Shown here piece by piece: positions 27,006-38,690 of a stretch of DNA of 64,000 nt (position 1 is its first letter; each line of letters opens with the position of its first letter). Source of the DNA: Lichenostomus cassidix (lineage: Eukaryota; Chordata; Aves; Passeriformes; Meliphagidae); assembly GCA_008360975.2 (NCBI GenBank), contig CM039184.1, forward strand, positions 37,373,797 through 37,437,796. Direction: 5' to 3'. Position numbers and translations under genes: made by a program. The notes beneath the pieces are model-generated. The model saw only the letters and a list, made by a program, of their open reading frames with translations. It made no database searches and had not been told where the DNA came from.

Positions 27006-27873
27006 TTATTGAGTATACAGGCATCGCACAGTAAGAGCCTAAAAATTGTCACTTTTTTTTTAATAGTAGAGTACTTCCTTACAGCACTTCACTAGATAAA
27101 TAGATATGATTCTGCATTAGAGTTTAATAATTTCCAAGTATAAGCCCTTCCAGTAAAAATATTTCTCCATCTGACAAAATATCAGTAATATGGCAAATAC
27201 TGCAGAAAACATGAATGTTACTGCAGAAAACATGAATGTTACTGCAGAAACCCCTAGACAATTCCTGGAGAATTAAGGCAATATTACTGCATCCTGACCT
27301 CTCAAAATGGGGTTGTTTAAGATTCTTAAAGGTGTTTCTTAATCGCCACATTATACAGCTTCAGGTAGGACAGATTATTGAATAAACTGATCCATAGAGC
27401 TACTTACAGAGTATTTTTATTTTCAAGATCTAAAACAGTTTCATGAAGCCTGGAGCAAAACAGAAGGAATCTTGCAATGCAGCAAGCTTGAACTTTAAAC
27501 CTCTGTGGAAATGAATTATGCATATGGATTGTATGTACAGTTTTAAGCTTTAGAAATAATTTTGTACACTGCTATTGATGATACAGGTGTAGCTCCAAAA
27601 CATTAATGTGACTTAACACAAGTGTATGGGAGCTACCATTGCTAAGAAAAGGAATGAGAGAAAGGAAGTAAAACTGTTAATTAGCAGGCAAAGTGAATTT
27701 TCCCTTGTGATTGAAATAGGAAAAAAAGGGAACTTTAAACAAGAAGAAAAAAAGATAACCTGCTAATTCATCAGCTGTCCAACATGAGAATGAAAAACCG
27801 AACTATCTGATCAAAACAAATAGCATGCTCTCTAATTTTAAATAAGTAAATGAGATAATAGTAATGTTCACAG
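27006..27873. other. AT-rich DNA with one short tandem repeat
   Basis: There are no genes. The only structure is the 21-bp tandem repeat at 27199-27250, which overlaps a 75-codon minus frame and gives it a repeated peptide. Confidence 0.5.
27199..27250. repeat. 21-bp tandem repeat, 2.5 copies
   Basis: The unit actgcagaaaacatgaatgt(t) occupies 27199-27219 and 27220-27240, with a 10-bp partial third copy to 27250. The copies are identical. Confidence 0.95.
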
Positions 27874-28008
27874 ATCACAGAATATTCTGAGCTGGAAGAG
27901 ACCCACAAGGATCACCAAATCCAGTTCTTCAGCGAATGGCCCATATGTGGATATACCACCAACGTTGGTGTTATTAGCACCATGCTCTAACCAACTGAGT
28001 CAATGAAA
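27874..28008 (-). mobile_element. tRNA-Ile/CR1 chimeric SINE (TguSINE1-like)
   Basis: Read on the minus strand, the 5' part (28008 to about 27935) follows a tRNA-Ile gene. It has actcagttggttagagca (D arm and A box), then tggtgctaataacaccaa, which spans the anticodon arm with AAT in the anticodon position. A decayed T arm and B box and an acceptor end 'gggccatt' follow. The 3' part (27934-27874) is CR1 3'-end sequence (gggtctcttccagctcagaa-like, ending in a CR1 terminal octamer 'attctgtgatc'). A tRNA-Ile head with a CR1 tail is the known structure of TguSINE1, a SINE of passerine birds mobilised by CR1. The mutated B box means this copy is unlikely to be transcribed by RNA polymerase III. Confidence 0.85.
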
Positions 28009-31000
28009 TGATTAATTTATGTTAAAATATGAAAGCTTGTATACTGTTGTCAATATATTTACTAATATAAATCAAATTTGAATAATAAATCCTCTCAGGA
28101 TTAACGCTCAGCTTCTCATTGTTCTATTTAGCAGGTGAAAAGGATTTGTTTGCAGAGAAATGATGCTGTACAACCTGCTTGTTCAATAGCTTCTTTGTTC
28201 TAGTATACATTTGCTAAAAATATGAATTCTTTTTATGTGAATCAATGTCACTTTTAAACAGCAGGACCCTTTTTATTTTCTAAAATAACTTTTGTTTAGG
28301 CATGGGGATTGTCTACATGGAATAAGGGATCAGTGCCCTTAGTGTACAAAAGCATTATCTTAAGACTGTACATTTCAGTAAGAACATGGCACAGGTTTAT
28401 TTCTTTATGATGTAGTTATCAACCTGTAGGTGATGTTTTCACTTGTCATATTTGATCATACACTCCTTATCTGTAACCCAACTACAAAAATACATTAGTG
28501 CTCAAGACTTATCCACGGCCTTAGACCTTTCTACAGACAATCGAAAGTTGTTCTCTGTCAAAAGTAAAAATTCTCAGTCTTTAAAATATTGGAAGAAACA
28601 ACCTTATCATCCAGCATTGATTGCAAGTTAAAAAACAGTTGTTATATGGCCACATCATAATATGTCTGAGAATAGTGTTGTAGATGTAAAGGCTTATTCT
28701 ACATTACAGCTTGCTTTAGGCAAGCTTAAATTATTCATTTCACTTGTAACTATTTATGTATTTATACATATGTATATATATATAACCCCTTATAGTCTTA
28801 AAATAGATTATGTATGAAACATCATCACCCTAGAGCAAACGGATGAGTCCAGAAAAGTACCTGTGTAAATCTTCCGAATAAGGAAAGCAATTTTTAAAAG
28901 TGTATTGATTTGTCTAAAGTGTTAAATTACACAATAGTCATACACTAAAGCATTGAATAATTTAACTAAATCAATGTTTTCTGAATTTCATACAAGTACA
29001 AACTGTCTTAGGCAATAAAATAAATCAATATAATAAAAAAAAAGAGTAGTATGTAATGATGAATGTATGTGCTGATAATAACCAGAGGTAAAAACTCTAT
29101 AATTTAAAAAAACAGCTTTCAGTCATCTTTTCTCTATTATTCCCATCAGAAACCATGGTAGTTTTTAGCCAATTGGTTTTAGCTTTTAAATAGCTTTTAA
29201 TTTGAAAGGCACCTCACAGAAGTAAAAGTACAAGCTTTTTCAAATTAACATCCTTGATATGGAATAGTTATGTAAATTAACCTCTATTAAATACATTTAA
29301 TGCAGTTTACAATTCCTAAACAATGACATATTCTGTAGACCTAAAGAAAGCATCACTTCCATTCTTGAATGACTGCCATAACGCTTTCTTTAATCAATGT
29401 CTCCTGGGCAGAAGGCCCAGCTTTCAGATGTTAAAACTTTTTAAATGTTATACTTTGTGTTTGTTAACAATTCTTCTGTCTACCTTCCAGAAAGCTAGGA
29501 GTTAAAGAACAAAGGAGAAATGCATACATTTTAAAACAGTTCCTAACATTTACCTCAGAAAAATCCATCAAGTAATTGTTAAAGTGACCAAAAATAGCGT
29601 ATCTGCAGGAGACAATTGACAGTGTTTTTCATTGCAATATTTATGAAACTTGTTAAATTCTTGCTCAGTGATAAAAACATTTAACAGAAACTTCTCCTTT
29701 TAAATTGCACAAAACTGTATTCATTCAAAGTTGTAGATTCAAAAATCTTCTAGAAACACTATGAGGAACTTACATACCTCTAAATACAGGTGGTTATACT
29801 ATCAGATTAACCAATATCTTGCCTTCAAGGCTCACATCTGAAACCATGAAAAAAACAGAGTAGTTTATTCTACAAAGCTGTAAGAAGAAGAATGATTTGT
29901 TAGTTGTTGTTTTTTAAAAATAGACTAAGTGAAGGAGTCTTCAGTGTTAATAGTAGACATAAATATAATATCTACATGAGCCATATTTTATATATTTTTA
30001 TCCCACATCATACAGAAGATGTAAGAGGCTTTCAAAATGAGGTATTGGGGTTTTTTCCCAGTAAATTTTGTTTTCCAAAAATATAAGTCAGTCATAATAA
30101 TTGACAGGTACTTTTAAATATAAATTATACTTCTGCATCTCTATCTCTGATCTTATAGGATTCAGCAGTATGTAGTTGCATTAGTTTGAGGAAAGGGAAT
30201 TCTATTTTGGTTTTGCCCAAGAGGGAAAAGAAGTGCTATAGAAACCTGAACTCTCTCTTCTTTTTATTCTTGAAGATGCTATGTAAGAGGTGAGATTCTG
30301 ACTCAGCTTGAAGGGATTTGATGTCCATCTTTTATGAAACACACTGTTTATAAAAACTCAATTTATGTACCTAGTGTTATACTTTTTAAGATAATATTAA
30401 GAAAGATTATGCTAACCCTGTATGACAAAATGCTTTACTCACCTTCAAAATTTTCACTAGCTTCTAAATAAGGAATTAACTCTACTTTTAAAGTTATTGA
30501 CAGTAAAAGTACTGTGTTACAATCTTTTAACTGAGAAATATGAACAAAATAGTATCAGCTAGTTCTTAGATGAAAATCTTTACCTAAATACATTTCAGTA
30601 TGATTCTGAAAGGTGGATGTACCCTTTTTCTACAGATATGTAATTTCAAAGTTATTGCAGAAATAACTCATTATCTGTTTTCCCTGAATATTATTATATT
30701 TGCTTGTTTCTCTATATGTTCAGTTCTGTAAAGCACCCTCTTGTTAGTTTTGGACTTTTGCCAGCAAATTGCAATTTTTCCATTGACTTAGCTACTTCTG
30801 TACCAAGAGTTCCGGTAATTATATGGTGAATTTCATGCAGTTATCTCCCTATGATTTAATATATATATACTAATATGGAACTGCTTTTAAGAAAATGTGG
30901 AAAGCCTGTTTATTGGACCCAATAGGCTGCAGAAACAATATTACACTTTTCAAAAATACGCAGCATTTCTAAAAAGGCAGCAGAATTTTAAGGTGTTTCA

Positions 31001-31239
31001 GAAGTGAGAAGTTATAGACCCTACTTTCTTTACATCATCACATAATCCTTCATAACTTACTGTTTCACTGAACAGTGTCAAATAAAATTTTTAAAAGCTC
31101 TAAAAAGAAAAACATCAGTATTTCCAAATTTAGCGCAGACAAATGTCTTCCTTGGAGATCCAGTACTGCAGTCTTCAAAATGTGTGTGTCCTCAAAAGTA
31201 GTGAGGCCAAATATTAAGATTTGTGACAGGATAGACAGC
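28009..31239. other. AT-rich DNA without recognised features
   Basis: About 3.2 kb with only frames of about 60 codons, a TA-rich patch near 28765-28782 and short A runs. I recognise no mobile element. Confidence 0.5.
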
Positions 31240-32370
31240 TGTTAATCTTAGAATGGTTTGGGTTGGAAGGGACCTTAACAACTGTCTAGTTCCAAGCCCT
31301 CCACCCTTGTCCTATCACTCTCTGCTTGTGTAAAAAGTCACTTTCCTTTTTGTAAGCCCACCTTAAGCCTGGCAGGGCCTCAATGAGCTTTCTGCCCAGA
31401 TTTATCTTCTCAACACTGAACAGTCCCTGCTCACTCAGCCTGTCTTCATTTCAGAGGATCTCCAGCCCTCTGAGCCTCTTCATGGTCCTCCTGAAGCCAG
31501 TCTAATAGATCTACCTCTGTCTTGTGCTGAGGATCCCAGAGCTGCACAAAGTACTCCAGGTGGAGTCACACCAGAGCAGAGTAGAGAGGAAGAATCACCT
31601 TCCTTGACCTGCTGGACTCTCCTCTTTTGATACAGCTGAGGATGTGGCTGGCCTTCTAGGCTGTGAGCACAAGGTGTCGACTCATGTCCAGCTTTTCATC
31701 TGTGAGAATCCCCAAGTCCTTCTTGGCAGGGCTCTTCTCAATGAGTCCATCTCCCATTCTGTATTCATGTCTGGGATTGACATCATCCAGGCATATCACC
31801 TTACACTTGGACTTGCTGAACTTCGTGAGGTTCTCATGGACTCACTTGTCATGTTTGTCCACATGCCCCTGGATGGCATCCTGTGCTTCAGGCCTGTCAA
31901 CTGCACCAACCCCTTTCATGGCATCTGCACTCAATCTCATCCTGTCATTGATAAAGGTATTGAGGAGTACCAGCCCCAAGACAGAGACCTGAGGGACACC
32001 ACTCATCACTGTCCTCCACCTGAATGCAGAGACATTGACAGCAACTCTGTGGATGAGGTCATCCAGCCAGTAGTTTATCCACAGAAAAGAAGTCCACGCT
32101 TCAAATACACATCTCTCCAATTTGGAGATAAGGATATCATATGGCACTGTGTAGAAGTTCTTGCAGAAGACTAGGTATATGACATCAGTTGGTTTTTCTT
32201 CGTTGACTGTTGTATTATCACGGAAGGCCACCTGATTGATCAGACATGATTGTCCTTAGTGAAGTTGTGCTGGCTGTCTCCGATCACCTCCTTTGCTTGC
32301 ATTTTCCTTTACATTGCTTCCATGGGGATCTGCCCTGTGATCTTCTCAGGTACAGAAGGGAGTGGATGAG
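31240..32370 (-). mobile_element. CR1 LINE, 5'-truncated copy with decayed reverse-transcriptase end
   Basis: The element runs right to left and ends at 31240 in the CR1 3' terminus (on +: cttagaatggtttgggttgg). Upstream in element sense, the 129-codon frame at 31842-32231 is the C-terminal part of a CR1 reverse transcriptase. Its N-terminal half keeps 'CKNFYTVPYDIL' in place of a DFSKAFDTV-like block, then a WINYWLDD-like block, SGVPQ and 'SVLGLVLLNTFIND'. The expected FADD catalytic motif is absent (SADA in its place), and a stop follows soon after. No endonuclease domain or ORF1 remains. The 176- and 109-codon + frames over the same interval are antisense to this element and are not genes. 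The copy is inactive. Confidence 0.92.
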
Positions 32371-32571
32371 CATGGTGAAGAGTGTCTTGAAGAGAAAAAT
32401 TACTGTATTCCCTAGTTATCAATTTCCATAAATTCTAATGTATATAGATTTTTGCTTTTACCATGTGTGCATTTGAATTACAGCTTAAAAATGGAATTTA
32501 TCTTTTTTGAACAGATATCTGGGTTAACCAGCCATAAATGGCAAGAAAGGTCATCAGAAACATCAATTTCG

Positions 32572-32608
32572 AATAGTCAATGGCAATTGACTATTTTGAA
32601 TAGTCAAT
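32572..32608. repeat. 10-bp hairpin plus a third direct copy
   Basis: The arms aatagtcaat (32572-32581) and attgactatt (32586-32595) flank a ggca loop. The left arm recurs as gaatagtcaat at 32598-32608, so the right arm could pair with either side. Confidence 0.9.
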
Positions 32609-32732
32609 AAAATGGCAGAAATTTGCTTATTATATTTGTTGAGAAATTTTCTGTTTGAGTAGAAGTGCTTAGTAGAAGTAGTAAAAGGCTTGACATGTAA
32701 ATTCACTGCTAATACGAGAATATACCATTGTA

Positions 32733-32769
32733 TCTATTTTTATATGCCCTACTTCTATTTTTATATGCC
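32733..32769. repeat. 21-bp period direct duplication
   Basis: tctatttttatatgcc occurs at 32733-32748 and again at 32754-32769 without mismatch. Confidence 0.9.
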
Positions 32770-35700
32770 AAACTCTGCAAATAATTTTGAGAACTATGAC
32801 AAAACTGTGACTACAAAATTTTACATTTATGGCGTGTGGGTAAATATCAGAATAAGAATCTTCCTGTTCTAAATGAAAGTTATTACACAGGTGCGCTTGT
32901 CTTTATAGTCCAGCTTGTATTATAGCTACTGATGAAAACCCTATACCTTGCACAAAACAAGAAAAGCACATTCTAGTAAATCTTTGTAATATCCTGGCTT
33001 CCTTCTTTATTTAAAATAATTTTTGGTGTGGGTTGGTTGGTTTGGTTTAGTTTGCGGATTTTTGTCACTGGTTTTGGGGTATTGGTTTTGTTGGTGTTTT
33101 CTCTGTCCTTGATGTTTCTATTATTCTTCTAGGACTAGTGTATAAGGTCTTCATACTGACAAAGAAATTCCAACAAGAGATATCCAAATTATGTTGATTG
33201 CAGAAAAAACTCTGGACATTCAAGACAAAGTTTTCAATGCACTATACAGAGGGAGAAGTGTTCAAACAGGAATGAACCTTTCTTGTTCACTTCCACTTAA
33301 TGAAGTATCTAAATGCACAGAATAACAGCCCTAATTTGTTACTTTAATGCAACTGCTTGATTTCATGAATATGCGTTAGAACTTTTTGCTCTAAGACTAA
33401 ATCTTTAGAGGGTAGTTAGTATTTCCTACAATTAATTTTCTGTGTTGAGGCTGAAAATATAGCACACCATGTACATAATCCTGCTCTTGGGAAAATTGCC
33501 ACTTTGCACTTTCCTTCCATGTTCCAGCCCAAATGCATTTTCCCCATATTTCTCTCTGACTTCAACAACATGTCCTGGCCCCATGCATTTCTATCCTGAG
33601 CTAATGAGTGTAGAAACAGTTACCTTAGCAAGGGGATACCACTCTAATTCTGTCACATTTCAGTCTCTTTCCTTGATTTGTGCTGGTATCTGCTGGAGCA
33701 AAGTCTGTGTAAACGGCAGTCAAAAACTGTCCAGAGCAAATGGAACCAGTAGTACACGGCTAGTATACACACACTTTGAAACTATGAGCTTAACTACAAA
33801 AATGTGAGTAAAACTCCCAGTTCATATCGAGTTGTCCTGGTGCAGAACCTTCCCACTGGGAATACACATTCCAAGAGAATGTTTTGAAAAATTACATACA
33901 GGCACATTTTAAAATGCAGCCCTTGATAAATATTCACTGACTTAGACTTCAGTGAAAACAGCAACATATCTAAAAATCTATAACTGCCAAATTTTCACTA
34001 CTTTGTCATTCAGTTAAAATACCATGGGATTTTAACAATTACACCTGATTGACGTGTAGACTTCCATTATAAAAATCCAGGTTGCATTGGCATCTTCTTA
34101 TATTTGAACATTAATTTTCATATATACTGTTTGATACTAGAATATTGTGCAATCATATTCCTTCAGTCTTCAACTGCATGTCATTTATTTATTGATGTTA
34201 GACTTATTTTTGAAGCATTGAATTTGTATCCTTTAGGTGGGGAAATCATACTCCTCCACTGTTCCAGAAAAACATTTTAAGTCAAATAAAACTAGAATTG
34301 AGAACATTAAAAAAAAAACAAACCAAAAAACACCAAAAACAGACAGGTCCATGAATTAAATAATTAAAGAGGAATTTATGGACTGCAAAATACAGATTTG
34401 TATTTTTTTAGCCTCTTCCTAGTCCCCAGTTGTCAATGTAAGTTGTGTATATAGCATGTTAAAACTACCCTAAGTTAAGAAGAGTGAGAATTGTTGAAAG
34501 GAGTTTCACCAAACTGAACCTTGGTAAGTAAAGCCAAACTACAAGCAGATGACAAAGACAATGGGAGGAATACATGTTGTTAGTGGTAAACATTCAAGAG
34601 GAAGTGTGAAGGAAATTTATATTTAAATATATGCTCAATAAATCACAGACATGAAATAGCATTTTGCCCATTTTCAAATGTATTTTTTGACACTGACTGC
34701 AATTAACCACATCATTCACAATAAGTTTCTCTTCTCAGGAATGTTGATGGCATTAAATTATATCACACATAGAACTTCTAAAATCCTAAACTAAAACTTG
34801 GTGTATGGAAATATTAGAAAAGTAAAAGGAACAGAAAAAGCTCCAAAGAAAGTATAGCAGTTACATAATATTGTCAGTAATAGGCCAATTAATTTGTTCA
34901 TATTATTCTGGTATTTTGATTAGGTGTGATGAAAGACTGTAGCAAAAATAGACTAATATTAAATGGATGCCTATCTTTTTGTAGCTTTTTATATATTCTT
35001 TATATATTTGTAGCTCTGTAGGTTTTTAATATATAGCTGTATGATTTTAAACACTTTCTCACACTTTAGAATAGTAGATCACCCTTTTTCACACACTATA
35101 CCACCTTCTTAAAATTCTGTTTAGTGTTTTTTTCAAGAGAAGAATGTCTATCAAGGACACCCTGTTTTGCACCAGCAGTTGGGACACATAACAAAATGTA
35201 GGGCTGAGAGCCTTTGCAGAGAATCCAAGGGGCAGGCCAAGGTTGCGTTATCAGGGCAACCAGTCTCCTATTGGATGCACTTCCTACAAAGACTAATTAA
35301 AATGATAAATATCCTATTGGATGGATGTACTTGGGATAATTTGATACCACGTGTGTGCATACCTATATTTTGTGCACCTGAAAGCTTTCATAAAAAACTA
35401 CTCTTATGTTACCACCTTTAATATTGTTTAGAAAGTTTGTATTTCAATTCTAGGCAACAAAACCATCAAAATGTTTTCATATTGTTAAATTAAGGGACAC
35501 ATATCGATTCCCAAGCAAATGATGAATAAAATAAGTATTTTATGCTTATTTTTCAATTAATAAAAAAGGACCAATTTAGTACAGGATCCTTTGATACTGC
35601 AAAGAAATTCTACAAACTATTGTTTGAACTTACAGGATAGAAAAAAAGCATATGTGAACACATTTAGTCAATGAAATGGCTTCTCTGAACATATAAAGAT

Positions 35701-38374
35701 TTTAAACTAGTTTTTCTCAGCATCTTGAATGTTAATATAATCTTCAAGACAGGGATTCTGATTTTATTTTAGTGCCAAATAGTCACCAAGAAAAAAATAT
35801 AATATATATAATTTATACTTCTTTTATAACCTAATTTATTGCTATAATTTTTCAAAAGTTAAATATTTGACAATATTAAGTTACAGCAAAACAGTATGTG
35901 CAGCATTTTCCTGCCACAAAACCCCACACTGTTTAAAAAAATATATTGTTTCAAATATGATTACCAAATTGTGCACAAGATGCCATAACAAATTGATACA
36001 TAGGTGTCTGTCCCAAACTTCACTAAAAAAGGGGCCTAATTCTGCTCAACTTCTGTTTTGGAAATATTGAAGAAATGCCAAGTTAAAGTTAATTTTCCCA
36101 TCTTTTTCTTCTTAAAAATATTTATTATTTGCCAACAATTCAATGACTAAGTTACAAAAACGTTTGCAGCCCATTTATTATAGGAAATATTGTAAAATTA
36201 ATAATATTAATGGTATATTAAAAATTACATTTATTCCTTTCTCAATTTTCCTTTTTTTATCACGTGGCACATCCACTTTGTATTTCTAAAGAATTCTGTA
36301 GGTATCACTGACTTTGTTATATAAGCTCTACAGTTACTTGATTTTTCAGATGCCAAGTTCCAGTGTTTCTTTTTTAGAATATATAAATTTGATAGCAATA
36401 CTGGCCAGAAACACCAGTTTTCAAATGTAAGCACATGTTCTTATAGCCAGTCATTCATGTGACTTTGAAACTTTGCTTTAGGCAGTTCTCACAAGTCTTG
36501 GTCTGGTCACTCTGAAAGGCAGCACATGATAATTTTATAGTAATTAAAGCCACCCACAAAAATGATCACTGAGCAAAGTGTACAACAATGTAACATTTCA
36601 CATACAAAGAAGATAATATCTTTATGAACTACAGAGCACCTATAATGAATCCAGTACTTATTACCTTTTAGAGCTTTTGATAATTATTTTTCAAAATCTC
36701 TTTCCTTTTATTTTTTAATACAGAATCATTCTTCTTTGTTATTATCTCGGCTTTACCATTCAGTAGCATATCCAAATATATTATCACAGTTCATTTTTTA
36801 AACTGCCATTGTAACAAAATACTACCAAAAGTTTTTTTGCTTTTGTTTCCAAATAAAATCCCCTTAAACGTTTAGCATGTCTTGTAAAGCATATCTAAGT
36901 TTTTTCTGCAGGTGATCATGGAAATGAAAGAGGCACCATAAAACTCTTCTGCCTTGCTATTTGTTTGTTCTCTTACACCTTTGCTACTTATTTCTTGACT
37001 CTTTATTGAAGTATTTTATGACTTAACATAATAAATATTTATTATGAATTGGAAAATGAATTGTAAATTATGTTCATTTACTTATTATATTTTCACTTCT
37101 CAGTATTTTTACATAAAAAGTTGAATGTGTCCTTTACAGCCTTCTTTTCAAAGATATTATTATCAAGAGTATAAATATGCAAGAGCATACCTGGGTGCTT
37201 TTTAGTTGCCTTTGTGTTTATAGATTCCTATCTGCTGGTAGTCAAACGATAAAGACAAGCTAGGTGATTAATTTTTCCACTGTGGTAATCACATTGATTT
37301 AGTTCATATTCATGACATTTCATATTGTTAACAGTCAATGACCCCAAATTAATATAGGAACAGTTTTGGCAAACCAAAGCACAATCTGACAATGCATTTA
37401 CAACTATGATTGTGTTCTTACTGTGCTGAGACTGAGATGTCAATTATACTGGGAATGAGGGAATAGTGCATGTACAGAAGAAAAAAAATTAACATATATG
37501 ATTATACTTGAAAGTTAAACTATTGTTACTAAAAATCAGCACTATAAGCACAGTGCATACAACCACTGAGAACAAATAAATACTAAATACACATATTTTA
37601 GAAATATGAGAACATAACACAAATACAGAACATCTATCACAAGCCATAAAATGAACCTTTAAGTATTAACAAAGCATCATGCTATCACTTAAATAATTAT
37701 TTGCAACAGTAAATCCCGCTAATGATGGTGACACTTCTATTGCTCAGAAATAAACTTTCTAATTGAGCTTTTGGCAGATAAAAACTGAAATACTAATCTT
37801 AGTTTTGTTTTCAGGCAGAGGGTCAGTTCCTTTGCAGCCAACAACTGTAGAGTAGCTACACCTGATTTTTGTACATTTCACTGTGGCTGCTGGTTGAGAG
37901 CTGAGATCATGTATTTAGGTTTTGTGTGCATTACATATCCATCTGTTCCTCCGTCTGGCAAAGAAAAAAAAATGAAAATGAAGAAAAATAAGCATAGTAA
38001 TGCTTTATAAACTCTTTCCACCAATACACCAGTTGTTAGCTTCCTGCTGGTAGCCCTGGTATAAGCTTCATTGGGTAATTATTTCAAGCAGGAAACAACC
38101 AACCCACATGTTCAAAGGTAATTACTAGTTCAATTAACCATCCAGAAGCAGGTAATTTTTTTCTTAAGATGCATAAACAGAAGTATTATTTTATTTGTTT
38201 GTCTTTGATATACGCATTTAAGTAATATCTGTGCAATTTTATACCTGCACGTATTTTTGTAACTGAAACAAAAATTTCCTACTAATAGAAATGGTCTATA
38301 TAGACAATAAATCACAAATGGTAACATGAAATTTCCAAGGTATTTTTGTGTTAGGTGTAATATCAACTCTGTTG

Positions 38375-38690
38375 TTACTTAACATTTTCTCTAATGATTT
38401 GAAGATAAGGAGAACTAAATTCACACATAGTAATAAATTGGGAGGTGCTATACATTCATCTGACAACAGCAGGGACGTGAGAAGTCAGAGAAACACAAGC
38501 AGGAAATAGCAAGATATACAAAGAAAAGAACAGGCTAATGCGTCTGGGGAGAAATAAACCAGAACCAACAGTACAACTGGGAGGAGCTATGAAAGCTGAC
38601 ACACTGAAGGAGATTTAGGAGTAGTAGTGAACAAACATGAAAACAAATCTGAGTCAGAGGCAGAAATAACGAAGATGTACCTTACTGAGA
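38375..38690 (+). mobile_element. Old, highly diverged CR1 fragment (reverse-transcriptase region)
   Basis: The order of small matches follows the RT region of CR1 elements of the type known from turtles and crocodilians. There is a 'taacattttctctaatgattt' block (the FIND motif region), then aaattgggaggtgc (KLGG region), then a ggggagaaataaacca block and an 'aggagatttaggagtagtag' block. The last matches the conserved 'gaaaaggatctgggggt' segment. No frame survives. Divergence is far greater than in the copy at 31240-32370, so this is an ancient insertion. Confidence 0.6.

Larger units (their letters stand above)
32371..38374. other. AT-rich DNA without genes; small repeats only
   Basis: Six kilobases with chance frames (longest 112 codons on + at 33469-33807, no domain). 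A TG-rich low-complexity patch lies near 33025-33100 and an A/C-rich patch at about 34308-34340. The hairpin and tandem repeat at 32572-32608 and 32733-32769 are listed separately. Confidence 0.5.

Noticed and set aside
27935..28008. tRNA-Ile gene on the minus strand
   Set aside because: The T arm and B box are mutated, the acceptor stem is broken and the sequence continues into a CR1 tail, so it is a SINE head.
31644..32174. 176-codon open frame on the + strand
   Set aside because: It is antisense to the reverse-transcriptase relic of a CR1 element and shows no protein family of its own.
35167..35421. 84-codon + frame as a retroviral pol remnant
   Set aside because: I found no protease, RT or integrase motif and no LTR nearby, so the similarity was only suggestive.
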